Below, in pieces: positions 28,701 to 39,029 of a stretch of 64,000 nucleotides of DNA. Origin of the DNA: Prochilodus magdalenae (lineage: Eukaryota; Chordata; Actinopteri; Characiformes; Prochilodontidae). The position numbers and the translations under genes were made by a program. The notes beneath the pieces are model-generated. The model worked only from the letters and a program-made list of their open reading frames with translations. It had not been told where the DNA came from and searched no databases. The first letter of the stretch is position 1. The number at the start of each line of letters is the position of its first letter. The stretch lies in NCBI GenBank assembly GCA_024036415.1, contig JAMWET010001299.1:62001-126000 (forward strand). Direction: 5' to 3'.

Positions 28701-31700
28701 TATGCACGGTGTGTCTATTTTGGATACAGGGAAGGTCCAAGTTTAATTATAAGGAGTGAACGCCTAACAGCCCAGTTGCCTCCGACACAGTCTGACACAA
28801 GCTCTCCTCGTTCAAAGGCACCGCCTCCTGCCTGTTTCTGCACTACGCCGACACTTCTAGGAAAACTGAAGCTGTCTGGTTCCATTTCAACTGATTTGTT
28901 GACTTCCACAGCATCATACACTGAATTTATTTAGATATTGTTTCAAATCCGTGCCAGGAAAAGGTGAGGCGAAACAGAAAACCCAACAGGGGAAAATCCC
29001 AAAGAGGGTTTTATTACTCAGTGGCTCATATTCATGCAAGATTTAAAGTTAGAACATGACACCTGCTTAAGGACTCCTTAAACGAATGACTTGGCTGAGC
29101 TAGCTAACGAAATAAGCATGCTCCAAGCCTTTGAGACCTGGAGCGAGACCCACCAAGGTGTGTATCTATTAACCCTTTTAAGTTTGAGATTCAAACGTAG
29201 CATGACTGAGCAAAAAGCATCTCATTTACCAGAATAGCACCTCTTACTTAAACATCAACCCCCACTCAGCCCAGAATTCTAATAGACTAAGTGGAATACA
29301 CTGAGGCTACCATTACAGTTCACAGTGTTGACAGGGGTTCGTCTGCCAGCATGTTAAGCCGACAGCTGGCCACAGATGCGTGCACTGTTTATCTGAGGGT
29401 ATTTCAGCACCTCTGTCACTTACACCAGTAAGTGTGTCTAGAATTGTAGTGCAACTGTGATTCCTAGTTTTGGATTCTGTACTTTACTGATTCTCTTATC
29501 AGTTCTAAGCTAAAACATAACTAAACTTTAGTGACTTTAGTTTTGTCACATATAGCTACTCTGGTGTGTGGGCAGAGCGACTATTAGAGAGAGAGAGAGT
29601 GTGTGAAAGAAAGAGATATGTAAAGATACAATTAGTAAGAGGCATGTTTGCAACTTCATAGATGGGCAAGAAGACGGGCACAGATAGGGCAGACAAACTG
29701 GTAGACAGACACCATACTGTGACTTCACAGACAGACAGACAGAATTATGACCACAGACAGGCAGGCAGGGAAACAGACACACAGAGGTTACACTGTAACA
29801 TCATTACATTTACATTTAAGGCATTTAGCAGGCGCTCTTATCCAGAGCGACTTACAACCATTACAATCATAGACACAGGCTATGTCTAAAGCAGGAGGGA
29901 GATGCCTTGATGCATTGCTGCCTGTGCTGTCTAAGAAGTCAGTGCCTTAGAAGGCAGTGTTCACCGCAGTGTCAGTTCTTATCTTTTCTGTGCTGACACA
30001 GAGCATTATGGGATATGTGAGACAGTACAGGATAGACTTACAGCTGTATAGACAAACTTTAGCAGACAGACAGACCAAATTATGACCACAGATAGCCAGG
30101 TACCAGCTAGACTGCAACATACTAGACTAGACAGATGGACAGACTGTTTCTATATTGGGACATCATAGAAAAAGAGGTAGATAGACAGGCTGGCAGACAG
30201 ACAGGTAGACAGAAGCTAGACTGTGACTTCACAGAGAGACAGACAGACACCCAGACAAAGACTAGATTGTGAAGTCACAGAAAGACAAACAGAGATTATA
30301 TTGTGACTTCACAGGTGGACAGACAGGTAGACAGACAGGTAGACAGACAGGTAGACAGACAGAAAATTAGTGGCTAGATTGTGACTTTACAGACAGGCAA
30401 ACAGACAGATAGGCAGACAGGAAGATACAGGCAGGCAGACAGGAAGATACAGGCAGGCAGACAGGAAGATACAGGCAGGCAGACAGGAAGATACAGGCAG
30501 ACAGACAGGAAGATACAGGCAGACAGACAGGGAGACAGACGGGCGGGCAGACAGACGGGCAGACAGACACTAGATGGTGACTTTATAAATTCCTAATTCA
30601 GCCACTTACGTCTGATCTTCTCAATACTCTGTTTAGTTACTAATGCAGGATTAAAAACCAGTTCCTGCTAAGAGACGGGTATCCAGAGGGCATCCCGGCC
30701 CACACCTGCTCTCTGCACCGTCTGTCAGCAGAAAAAGCACAGCACCAACACTCTTTCCACCAACAGGCTGCACATCCCAGGCTTTCTGTAAACACTTCGA
30801 CCCAAAGCCAACATCAAACATAACAAACCAGGTCAGATCACAGGCTCTCTGTCTGAGACCATGCATTAAAAATTCAGAGGCAGCACAAGTGTAGGAAATG
30901 GGCCGGATAAGACGTTGTTCCGTGCACAGGAAGCAGCCAGGAAGCAGGTTTGTGAATATCTTATTCCATTAATCATTTAAGTAAGCCTGACAGCTCTTTC
31001 TCCTACAAACATATAGTCCACAGAGAGAGCAGCAGCACAGGGTGGGGCAAGCTTCAGCTTCATGCCTGCAAAGAGCACTAAACAAGTCAGGCCCACATTT
31101 GCAGAACCCCATTGTCAAACAAATTATGCACAGTTGACCGCAGCAGTAAAAAACAGACAAGGCAGAAAGGCCAAGAAACTGCATTGCCATGGAGAGTGAC
31201 ACACCACCCCAAACACTGCAGTACTGTCTGGGAATCTGAAGAGGTGGAATGAATGCGCATACAAGAATACAAAGTGGAATTCAAGCTATGCTCTTGGCAA
31301 ACAGCTGACTTACAGATTGAGTGACATACAGACACAGCATGTACAATACTGTCGGTATATGTATTTATATATGGGTGATATGTTTATTTATTCGTCCCTG
31401 TTTGTTTGGTACCGTAGCACCCAAATATCCCCTTAAGAACAATACAGTACATCTACCTTTCTACTACTATGCCATTACAATAGGATAGAAATCACCAAAT
31501 GATGTTATCAAAATATTTAAATATTATTTCTATACAAAACTTATTATTTAAAAAATTTAACAATATGCTAAATATTGCAATAATCTACTGTGACAGCATA
31601 TTGTGCTTTATCACCTTTTTTCAACTCCCAATAGAAATCTTTGCTAACTCTTACCTCCTATAAGGTTTCAGTCGATTTGCCTCACCTATTAATGCAGTAA

Positions 31701-34700
31701 GATTCAAAATTATGTTGAACGATGCACTGATCAACTGTTTGTCTGTGTATTAAGAAAAATCTTGTGATACTATGGGTATCAGGACAGAGGGATTACAATT
31801 CGATATATTATGGATAGATACATTTAGTCAGAGGCATGTTTGCAACTTCATAGATAAGCAGACTGGCACAGAGACAGGCATAGATATGGGTGGACAAACA
31901 TGCAGACAGACACCATATTGTGACTTCACAGACAGACAGAGAGACACTAGATTATGACCACAGACAGACAGACAAGACAGACACTAGGTTATGACCACAG
32001 ACAGACAAGACAGACACTAGGTTATGACCACAGACAGACAAGACAGACACTAGGTTATGACCACAGACAGACAAGACAGACACTAGGTTATGACAGACAG
32101 ACCGACCGACAGACAGACACTAGATTAAGACCACAGACAGACAGACAGACAGACACTAGATTATGAACACAGACAGACAGACAGACAGACAGACACTAGA
32201 TTATGACAGACAGACAGACAGACAGACACTAGATTATGACAGACAGACAGACAGACAGACAGACACTAGATTATGACAGACAGACAGACAGACACTAGAT
32301 TATGACTACAGAAAGACAGACAGACAGACACTAGATTATGACAGACCGACTGACAGACAGACAGACAGAGACTAGATTATGACCACAGACAGGCAGGCAG
32401 GGAAACAGACACACAGAGGTTACACTGTAACATCATAGACATAGGCTGTGTCTGAAGTGGGAGGCAGATGCCTTGATGCCTTGCTGCCTGTGCTGTCTAA
32501 GAAGTCAGTGCCTTAGAACGTAGAGTTCACCGCTGTGTCAGTTCTTATCTTTTCAGTGCTGACACAGAGCATTATGGGATATGTGAGACAATCAACAAAT
32601 GATGTTATCACAATATTAAAACATTATTTCTATACAAAATTATTACTTTAAACATTCAACAATATAACACAATATAATCTACTGGGATAGCATATTGTGA
32701 CTTATCACCTTTTTTCAACTTTCTCCCAATGGAAATCTCTTTTATCTCCTAAAGGATCAGTAAGTGCAGTAAGATTGTATGGCTGCGTATTAAGAAGAAC
32801 CTTGTGATACTATGTGTATCACGATACAGGGAAAATAATTGGATATATTGTGATACTGTAAGTGGGATGATATCAGGATTTAAAAAAAAAAGGTTTTAGA
32901 AAGACCGTCACAGTTTAAAAACACACCACCATATGCAGAGGCTTTCTAATACGATCAATAAGCTGTGCGCCCTTAAGATCGTTGTTTATTCTCTGTATAT
33001 TCTGCTCTTTATGGCCACGCATTACGATACTCCACTGTATCAATGTTTTCTATTTATCCATTTCATACAAATTTAACCACTGGGGTTAATCCCTAACTTA
33101 AAGAAGCTCAACTGTCATCATACCACATCCATCCAAGACATACAATTAATACAGTAACAATACATTTATAATGCCAATAAATTATTGACTGAGGTTACCT
33201 GGTAGGAGTCTGGCCTCAAGTTTCTTGATGGGCACTTGAGGAGTTTTCTTCAAATCCGTCTGTGTGAAAAATATTAAAACAGTAGTTAAAAAAGAAAAAG
33301 AAGAAGGACATATACACATTTACTGCATGCCACAATGTTAGAACCACCAGTAATTACACTTAATGCATTTCAGGACTAAAAAATCTTTTTGTCGACAGAT
33401 GTGAAGAGCCGTGGGTAAGTTTTAGAGGGATCCGTTTGCAGAAAAGGAATTTAATTTACATGCCATGGAAACTGTTTACCTGTAACTGCAAATCATACAG
33501 TTTAGGTTAGCTAGAATGAGCCCTTCAAATCTACATAGGAGCAGGTCTTTTTCTCCAACCAGCACTGCCATGTAGAGCAGCAATGTTTCTACAGTAGCCC
33601 AGAACCACACACTGGCTGTAGAGAGTCACTTTCACGCTTCACGGTTTTATGCTGAGGCAGCGTGTCAAATCTGGTGGTGCTACAGCACCGTCTGGAACAA
33701 CAATCCTTTTGGAAACGGCCGTACCATAGGGCTTATCAGTATCTACGAGCATGTAACTCCACCTAGGATTTTATCCAGGTACGATTATTATTCCATATTA
33801 AAACCTACCAGCATTAAAACTACGAAACTGAAGTCTCCACCAGGCTGCTTATTTACCAGCTTCTTATTCGGTTGCATCAGGTCACCGCTGTCAAATAGCA
33901 AGTTGTTCACGGTTGTATATAGAACCTTTATTGTTAATGTTTTTTTTTTTTTTTTAAAGGTTAGTTCTTTATGTATTTATGGTTATATATATATATATAT
34001 ATATGACCATTGCCTTTAAAAACAAAAAAAAGTAAAAATTATAATTTTGAAAATGTGAAGCTTGACTAGAAATAAAAGAACCCTTTTGGTACTACATAGC
34101 ACCCCGTTGCACTGGTGCATGTGGGATGAAAAATGGTAAAATTGGGAAAATCTGAACAACCATTTCTTAGGTCAAGGAACCATTTAAGTATGAAATCATT
34201 CGATATAAACAGCAAGCGTGAAGCTTGACATCATAACAGCTGAAGAACTATTATGGTGCTTTATAGAACCATTTTACAAAAAGCTTCTGTATAGAGCCAT
34301 ATATAACACATTCTCCATCCATCTGAAGAACCATTTCCTGAGGCAAAAAACACGAAACAGAAACTCTACCATTCTAAATAGAACCATTGCCAGTACTAGA
34401 GAACACATAACAAACCATCTTTAGTGTGAAGCTTGACATTGTGCCTACTAAAGAACCATTCTGATGTTATATAGAGATACATTTGATGTTTATATAGAGG
34501 TACTATTTCAAAGTAGGGTTCTAAACAGAACTATAGCCCTTACTAAAGAACACTTGAAGAACCATCTTTTTAAGTGTGAAGCTTGACCTTGTAACAACTG
34601 AAGAACCCTTTAGGTGCCATGTAAAACCATTTTACAACCGAGTTCCATACAGAACCATATTCAGCACTTTCTCCATCCCTCTAGTGCGTGTACTCACCTG

Positions 34701-34757
34701 AGGAGGAGGAAGGTAGGACTTGAACGTTGGTTTCGGAGGGGTTCTGGTAGGAAACAT
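143..34757 (-). CDS. mtmr10: mtmr10 (myotubularin-related protein 10), 5' part, nine coding exons
   Basis: Exons in gene order: 34757-34698, 33259-33199, 17667-17531, 13752-13680, 10337-10195, 2284-2191, 1198-1051, 590-503 and 231-143. Every intron is GT-AG and every junction keeps phase, giving 893 nt or about 297 residues from the start Met. Recognisable stretches are [32 protein letters not shown] and [13 protein letters not shown], which match the PH-GRAM domain and the start of the myotubularin-like phosphatase fold of MTMR10. MTMR10 is known as a catalytically dead member of the family, thought to act as a phosphoinositide-binding adaptor of active myotubularins. The catalytic-loop region is not in the window, so inactivity is family knowledge only. 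The full protein is about 770 residues, so more than half lies left of base 1. The close relatives MTMR11 and MTMR12 are less similar, from memory of the family. Confidence 0.93.
503..590 (-). CDS. mtmr10: mtmr10 coding exon 8
   Basis: 88 nt between TTTTGTCCTCAG and GTGAGT. Encodes [20 protein letters not shown], then CYFNSQRIP, a typical myotubularin-family segment. Phase 2 in, phase 0 out. Confidence 0.93.
1051..1198 (-). CDS. mtmr10: mtmr10 coding exon 7
   Basis: 148 nt after the acceptor GTGCACAG. It begins with a short Gly-rich linker (NGVDPGGG), then [20 protein letters not shown] and [14 protein letters not shown], the entry to the myotubularin phosphatase-like domain. Donor GTATGT. 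Phase 1 in, phase 2 out. Confidence 0.93.
2191..2284 (-). CDS. mtmr10: mtmr10 coding exon 6
   Basis: 94 nt encoding [20 protein letters not shown], then [11 protein letters not shown] and one base of a split codon. Acceptor TGCTCTAG, donor GTAACA. This is the end of the PH-GRAM domain. Confidence 0.93.
4571..4692. repeat. AT / ATAC microsatellite
   Basis: About 120 bp of (TA)n changing into TACATACA-interrupted repeats. Confidence 0.95.
5451..5487. repeat. Perfect 15-bp inverted repeat, 7-nt loop
   Basis: TTGTGCCTACTCTAA (5451-5465) and its exact reverse complement (5473-5487) flank AGTTGAA. It could form a hairpin or be a relic of a folded transposon. Confidence 0.9.
7506..7637. repeat. 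22-bp tandem array
   Basis: About six imperfect copies of CATATACCCATATTCTATAT-type units. Confidence 0.9.
10195..10337 (-). CDS. mtmr10: mtmr10 coding exon 5 (PH-GRAM core)
   Basis: 143 nt that complete the split Val codon and then encode 47 residues, including [20 protein letters not shown] and [11 protein letters not shown], the most conserved part of the PH-GRAM domain. Acceptor CTGCAG, donor GTACAC. Phase 1 in, phase 0 out. Confidence 0.95.
11892..12330. repeat. Complex (CA)n / CACAGA / CAGGCAGA array
   Basis: About 440 bp of layered higher-order units: ACACACAGAGAC blocks, then CAGGCAGACGCACACACA blocks, then pure CA. The long open frames through it (poly-CV, poly-TH) are artefacts of the repeat. 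Confidence 0.95.
12355..12434 (+). mobile_element. Fragment of a Tc1-family element (3' end)
   Basis: The stretch with CCTGGTAACCTTTATCCTCC and CCAACACTTTCTTCTG matches 23,960-24,045 and 60,680-60,750, two other copies of the same element end. The 60-kb copy also carries transposase-like coding. Confidence 0.7.
13633..13672. repeat. (GAAT)n microsatellite abutting the exon 4 donor
   Basis: About ten GAAT/AATG units, read as ATTC on the mtmr10 strand, starting a few bases past the GTAAG donor at 13,679. Confidence 0.95.
13680..13752 (-). CDS. mtmr10: mtmr10 coding exon 4 (PH-GRAM)
   Basis: 73 nt encoding [20 protein letters not shown] and QVVT, then one base of a split Val codon. Acceptor CTGTTCAG, donor GTAAG. 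A four-base ATTC array begins directly after the donor (see findings). Confidence 0.93.
13753..17530 (-). other. mtmr10 intron 3
   Basis: Contains a LINE-type 3' end at about 14,770-14,883 (TGCACCATGGTCCTGGAGGA) and two copies of a CCTCATATGAGG palindrome at 17,128-17,210. The rest looks unique and non-coding. Confidence 0.65.
14770..14883 (+). mobile_element. LINE 3'-end fragment
   Basis: GCACTGTACTGTCTGCAGTG, then TGCACCATGGTCCTGGAGGA and a GTTTCATTTC tail, resembles the common 3' end of fish non-LTR retrotransposons. No reverse transcriptase is left. Confidence 0.5.
17531..17667 (-). CDS. mtmr10: mtmr10 coding exon 3 (start of PH-GRAM)
   Basis: 137 nt between CTGCTCCTCAG and GTAAGC. It encodes [16 protein letters not shown], then [19 protein letters not shown], the first strands of the PH-GRAM fold. 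Phase 1 in, phase 0 out. Confidence 0.93.
20437..20450. promoter_or_regulatory. Candidate RFX X-box
   Basis: GTCGCCATGGCAAC fits the RFX consensus (GTNRCC, 0-3 nt, RGYAAC) exactly, with a 2-nt spacer. It is one isolated motif inside an intron; function is unproven. Confidence 0.35.
21401..21550. repeat. (GTAT)n array with ACTGCATGTAT interruptions
   Basis: About 150 bp of TATG units broken by repeated TACTGCATG and AATATATTGCATG spacers, forming a second-order repeat. Confidence 0.95.
22717..22751. repeat. (GT)n microsatellite
   Basis: Seventeen GT units followed by GCGCATG. Confidence 0.95.
23885..24058 (+). mobile_element. Tc1-family element fragment
   Basis: Similar over its whole length to 60,600-60,775: GACACTACTTC, ATTGCCCATATTAGTCTGAA, GTAACCTTTATCTTCC, then a terminal ATGAGTGTAT. 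Only the 3' end is present. Confidence 0.65.
25887..26113. repeat. 77-bp direct repeat enclosing a 73-bp copied sequence
   Basis: 25,887-25,963 and 26,037-26,113 are near-identical 77-bp copies (start CAACTGTCCACACTTCAAGT). Between them, 25,964-26,036 is a near copy of 24,741-24,813 about 1.2 kb away (shared TAACAACAGGTCTTAACTAA). Confidence 0.9.
29640..30575. repeat. CAGA-rich segment, copy 1, with tandem arrays
   Basis: 29,640-30,010 matches 31,820-32,590 (shared GAGGCATGTTTGCAACTTCA and GATGCCTTGATGC). 30,180-30,575 is a further CAGA-type array with about 22-bp higher units (GACAGGAAGATACAGGCAG). Confidence 0.9.
29795..29861 (-). mobile_element. Short retroelement insertion of about 66 bp
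   Basis: GGCATTTAGCAGGCGCTCTT and ATCCAGAGCGACTTACAA interrupt copy 1 but are absent from the matching position in copy 2 (32,429-32,435). The reverse strand reads as the end GTAAGTCGCTCTGGATAAGA, as at the LINE tail near 40,724. A short ATCA-type repeat flanks it. Confidence 0.7.
31488..32850. repeat. 1.1-kb tandem duplication containing a CAGACAGA array
   Basis: 31,488-31,800 is repeated at 32,590-32,850 (shared ATGATGTTATCA, TTATCACCTTTTTTCAACT and CTTGTGATACTATG). Between them are the 31,820-32,590 segment and a long CAGA array with ACACTAGATTATGAC units. Confidence 0.85.
33199..33259 (-). CDS. mtmr10: mtmr10 coding exon 2
   Basis: The acceptor TTTTCACACAG precedes 61 nt encoding [20 protein letters not shown] plus one base; the donor is GTAACC. 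This is the linker just before the PH-GRAM domain. Phase 0 in, phase 1 out. Confidence 0.9.
33260..34697 (-). other. mtmr10 intron 1
   Basis: Contains a poly-T run (33,943-33,957), an AT run (33,984-34,003) and the AAGAACC-type repeat block (34,030-34,680). Nothing coding seen. Confidence 0.7.
34030..34680 (+). repeat. Tandem block of a dispersed AAGAACC-type repeat
   Basis: Four diverged units each begin GTGAAGCTTGAC (about 34,056, 34,208, 34,423, 34,579) and contain GAAGAACC, CATTTTAC and ACATTCTCCATC. Related single copies occur at about 37,900-38,150, 44,820-45,050 and 51,740-51,970 in the receptor cluster. Confidence 0.75.
34698..34757 (-). CDS. mtmr10: mtmr10 coding exon 1 (start codon)
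   Basis: ATG at 34757-34755 opens 20 codons ([20 protein letters not shown]) and is followed by the donor GTGAGTA. The Pro-rich N-terminus is the MTMR10 start. Exon ends in phase 0. Confidence 0.93.
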
Positions 34758-35199
34758 GGTGTAAGTGTGTCAGTTTCCTTAACAGACTGACTGACACTCG
34801 CTCACACTTGAACTTAAAGCTGGTCAAATCCGAGGCAGAAGCAGCAGCTGATATTCAGCAGCACAAACTTTAAACTGCGGTGCTGTTCACGGCAGCAGCC
34901 CGCTTCGCCTTCCCTGCTTCAGCTTTGGAAAAAGACCGAGTCTTCATTCATTCTCAAACTCATTAAGTCCGTCTGTCCAGAGAGCTAAACTGACCCAAGC
35001 CTCTCTCTGTCTCTCTCTCCTTCAGCAGTTGGTCGGCTAGCTGCGTTAGCATTAGCTCCCCAGCAAGTTGGCTGTCAAACTCCGCTCAAGTCAACTTTCT
35101 CTGTTGCGTTCTTGAGGTCTACCGTGAATATGCACTCCTGGAGGTCATCCTTGTCTTCCTCTCTTTCAGAAAAGACGGCTAGATACTCCGCAGTGTGGC

Positions 35200-35330
35200 T
35201 CCATCTGCAGTTTAACCCTTTTCCCCGCTGACCGAGCTGCTTTATTACAACGAGCAGTCGGTTTCTGCAGACGACGTCGCGGCCATGTTTACAGAAGTAG
35301 CGGCAAATGACTCACGAACGAATCGAATCC
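35200..35330 (-). promoter_or_regulatory. mtmr10: Candidate mtmr10 promoter / 5' UTR start
   Basis: CpGs concentrate here (for example GACGACGTCGCGG at about 35,270-35,282), unlike the AT-rich flanks, about 500 bp upstream of the start codon. GCGGCCATGTTT resembles a YY1-type promoter element and TGACTCA (AP-1-like) lies just beyond. No TATA box is evident. Bases 34,758-35,200 would then be 5' UTR. Placement is inference; no transcript evidence is available. Confidence 0.35.
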
Positions 35331-36026
35331 TTTGGATAACTTCTTTTAAATGAATCGATCGAACCGACTCACATTTTCAAACACAATCGACCTTTTGGAA
35401 GCGTGTGCGAAACGATCGAGCAAGAACTTCTGTTTTTGTTATTGATTCTAAAGCCATTGTGTTACTAGTTGTATCATTATTTTTTAAATAAAATAATTAT
35501 ATACGTTTGAACATTGTTCTCTATTTTTTTCTTTTTTTTAATTTGTCGTTATTGGCAAATGTTCTGGCTCATAATATCACAGATTAAAGCAGTGAAACGT
35601 GTTAAATTCCATTTAAATTGTGTTTTTATATTTTTCACCTGTTTACGTGTACCAGTGTATATTTGCCAAATGTTTGATGCCCATATCTGTTTATTTCCTT
35701 TTCTTTTCTCTTTTTAACGGCCTTTAAGGAGCTTCTTAATAAGGAATTTCATTTAAGTGTCAATAATAAGAATTATAATACATTTCAATAAAAAATTCTC
35801 TTTATACATCTAAACCTGTGTTGTATTGATTTGGCATGTGAGTCACTCAATTGTTAAATCCAACATTCGATTCATTAAAGGACAGGCTTCGAATGAATCG
35901 ACACAGTAAATTGATACGCACATCCAAATCACTCCAGAACTGAGAGTTTTATGAGGGCGTGGCAGAGACTCGGACGGAGGCGTGGTCTACACAAATGAAT
36001 TCAAAGTTTTTAAAATATACTGTTTT

Positions 36027-36111
<85 letters not shown>

Positions 36112-36180
36112 TAAAATGATCTCCCATAACTGTCTAAGGAGCTGCTCTAAGACTTACTATAGCTTTGGCACTTGCTGACT
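35331..36180. other. Intergenic stretch and left part of the first duplication unit
   Basis: AT-rich DNA with several GAATCGA-type repeats (35,315-35,400; 35,860-35,910). From about 35,630 it parallels 41,045-41,340 (shared TTTGCCAAA.GTTTGAT, GAGTCACTCAATTGTT and GTGGCAGAGACTC), the left edge of a large direct duplication. A (GT)n array is at 36,032-36,105. Confidence 0.6.
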
Positions 36181-36187
36181 TCTGAAA

Positions 36188-36370
36188 ATAAGATAGAATA
36201 GGATAATCCTTTATTGATCTCACAGTGGGGAAATTTGCAATGTTACAGCAGCACAGAGAAAAGAACAGAAGTTTTAGGAAAATATACAAATAATAAATAA
36301 GATTAATATACAAAAAGTACAGAAAAATAGAAATAATGTCAGTTACAGTCTGAAAAAAAGAGTTTTACCC
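36188..36370 (-). mobile_element. Retroelement-tail repeat
   Basis: AGATAGAATAGGATAATCCTTTATTG, here given by its parts GATAATCCTTTATT, CACAGTGGGGAAATT and ATGTTACAGCAGCA, recurs at 39,741-39,990. It looks like the end of a fish non-LTR family. No coding is left. Confidence 0.55.
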
Positions 36371-36557
36371 ACTCTTAAGCCTAATCAGGAGGTGTGTTTT
36401 GATACTATTGCTACTGAATAAAAGACTAAACTTCTAAGCATGAAAAATGTTTCTTCTTGTATGAAGTAAATCAGTTCTTTATCTTTAATTTATATATTTA
36501 TATATTTATCACTTTAATAAAACCAGCTATTTGTATCTGCACTCATCTACACTCACA

Positions 36558-37034
36558 TCAGCTCCATGTACCATATAGGAGCACTTAGTGTCACTGCTGG
36601 AATGAGAGTAGCCCACAAACAGAACTATCCAATCAACAGTGTCCTGGGACAACTGATGATAGGCTAGAGGATGAGCAGCTGTATAACATCAATTGAGCTG
36701 CTGTGTCTGACTTCTATGATCTACAATGTGGACCAGCAAGGTAGGAGTGAGTAACAGAGTGGACAGTGAGTGGACACAGTGTTTAAACATTCAAGCAGCA
36801 CTGCTGTGTCTGATGCACTCACACCAGCACCACACAATGTAACACACCACCATGTCAGTGTTGCTGCAGTGCTGAGAATGATCCAGCAGCCTAATAACAC
36901 CTGCTCTGTGGTGGTCCTGTGGGGGACTGAAGAACAGGATAAAAGAGGGGATATTGCTTATACAGAGAAACAGATGTACTACAGTCTGTAACTGTGGAAC
37001 TGTAAAGGGCTCCTATATGGTAAGTGGAGCTGAT
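36558..37034. mobile_element. MITE with inverted ends, copy in D
   Basis: The ends ATCAGCTCCATGTACCATAT (left) and ATATGGTAAGTGGAGCTGAT (right) are imperfect inverted repeats. The inside is non-coding and includes GTGCTGAGAATGATCCAGCA. A second copy lies at 42,136-42,577 and a partial inverted one at about 53,001-53,180. Confidence 0.75.
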
Positions 37035-37202
37035 AAAATGAGTACAGATATAAGGAGGTGGTGGATGTCGTGGCAGGTTGGTATGTATGTACAGTCCTTT
37101 ACTTTAAACCCAAGAAGATTTATCATGAAGGTGTTTGCTGGGCTCTGACAGTCCAGAGCTTCTTCATGGCCTGGATCTTCTTGGAAGAATTCCACATAGA
37201 TC

Positions 37203-39029
37203 CTAATTCCTCACCTCACCATGTCCTACAGCATAGGGAGAATCTGGATACATGACACACAGTGTGACCATTTTGGATGCTGCAGCAGTCACAGCACAAA
37301 GTGGTGATACAGAAATAAGAAACTATCACACAGGTCATAGATATTCATAATAGAGGGTTACCTCGTGCAGTGCTGGCCTATTTCCTGTTCCTATTTTCTA
37401 TACAATCTAAACAGAAAGCAGGAGGCACAAACAGATGGGCAGTAAGAGGGTCAGCACCTGTTCAGAGACCACAGTAAAATAACTAGAATTACAGTGAAGT
37501 TTATATCAGGGTTTCTCGACCTGTGGGTCGCAGATCATCAACAGGCCATCTGGCACCCTCTAGTGGTCTGTGGACCTGTACACAGCCAGTAGTTTGTAGT
37601 GAGCTGAAAGCGTCATAAATACCCATATCAGCGGTTTAGGCACTGAATTTAAGTATGTAGTATATTAGGTATATTAATATAGATATAAGTAAATTAACAA
37701 CAATCACATGAACAGATAAAAACGCCACAGTTGCAGGGCAATTAAACATCTTTCAGTTAAGACAACATAGCCGCTGGATAGAGACTAATGGAGAGGTTCT
37801 TAGGGTTTCCTCAGGCATGTCATAATTTTCCTTCCATCAAATTTCTTGGACAAATCATATCATATCATGTATTTCCTTGCAATGTTCTCTTAAACAGATG
37901 GATCCTTTAGAGGTACCTTTAGTGCAGTGGCTCTGTATAGAACAATATGCGTTTAAATGGTTCTTGATATGGTTCTTGTTATGAAATTGTTCGTCAGGTT
38001 GATGGAGAGTGTGTTGCATATTGTTCTATATACTGCAGAATCAAAATGAGTTCTGATAATGTTACGAAGTCAAGCCTGAATGATGAAAGAACCCTTTGTG
38101 GTTCTATTTAGAAGTGTTATCTTTACTACAGAACTCTTAAAGAACCATCCTTGTAAGAGGGGAAAACGAAAATGAGCTGTAATATTCTCTTTTTTAAAAC
38201 ATACTTGAATTATTATGAAATATAATTCAGTTTGGTTCCACATTTCTCCTCAAAGGCTTAAACCAAAACATGGACACCTGATTTAATTTCATTTAGTGAT
38301 GCAGAGGTTTTATTTAGTGATTATATGATTATTTAAACCAGGTGTTATATAATGACTACAAAGCTGGCCTTCCTCAAGATGCATATATATATCAGTGTGA
38401 TATACTATATCACACACACATATATATATACATATATATTCTGCATACCTTAATACCCTGTTCTTCAATATCAGGACTCCCCCAGTACCACAGAGCAGGT
38501 ATTATTTGGGTGGTGGATCATTCTAAGCACAGCAGTGACACTGACATTGTGGTGATGTGGTATGAGTGGATCAGCTGTTGGAGCTTTTTAATACAACCTG
38601 ACAGAGTCGGGGCAAAAAGGTCTAGAAACAAGAGTGCCAAGCTAGTGTCTTTCCCAAGATGACTTGAAGTTGTAATTGCTGCTAGAGGTGCATCAAACAG
38701 GTAATCAGGCTAAGAGTGTGTACAGATATGTAACCCCCAAATTTAAAGATTTTAGTCAGTAAAATAATATTGATTATTTTAAAGAATTAGAATTACCCTG
38801 TGATGTAATGAAACACAGAGAAGGTGAAATTGGTGTGCGGACTTTCTGGTGGGACTGTACATGTACATGTACACACAGTTAAATAAGAGTGAGGGAGCAG
38901 CCTCAGGACAGGGGTTTATTCACTTGATTGGTTTCCAGTATGATAAACTCAGTAAGGAAATATTATTAAAAGCAGACCCTTCTATCTTCCACAGGAGTTT
39001 ACCTGCATTGTTGCTGCTGTAGTCTACAT
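37203..39029 (-). pseudogene. Receptor copy D, 3' remnant of the Ig-receptor gene
   Basis: Pieces homologous to receptors A and C: the tail exon (37,243-37,203; SPYAVGHG, then a stop), a fused exon-6/intron scrap (about 37,280), a damaged transmembrane exon (37,457-37,362, internal deletion and lost frame) and the last 27 bp of a six-Cys-domain exon with its donor (39,029-39,003). The intron at 38,800-38,990 matches copy C at 49,570-49,740. No signal or V exon is present. It is the upstream partner of a direct duplication with A. A LINE fragment abuts the broken exon at 39,030. Confidence 0.8.
37552..37566 (-). promoter_or_regulatory. CTCF-like motif in copy D
   Basis: Same CCACTAGAGGGTGCC at the equivalent place in the remnant. 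Confidence 0.4.

Larger units (their letters stand above)
17668..33198 (-). other. mtmr10 intron 2 (15.5 kb)
   Basis: The largest intron. It holds a LINE-like 3' stretch (19,290-19,480), an RFX-like X-box (20,437-20,450), a short tandem with AGAGACCC/AGACTC units (20,540-20,610), a GTAT array (21,401-21,550), a GT array (22,717-22,751), a Tc1-family fragment (23,885-24,058), a filler-type duplication (25,887-26,113) and the CAGA-rich duplicated segments (29,640-32,850). No nested gene is supported. Confidence 0.7.
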
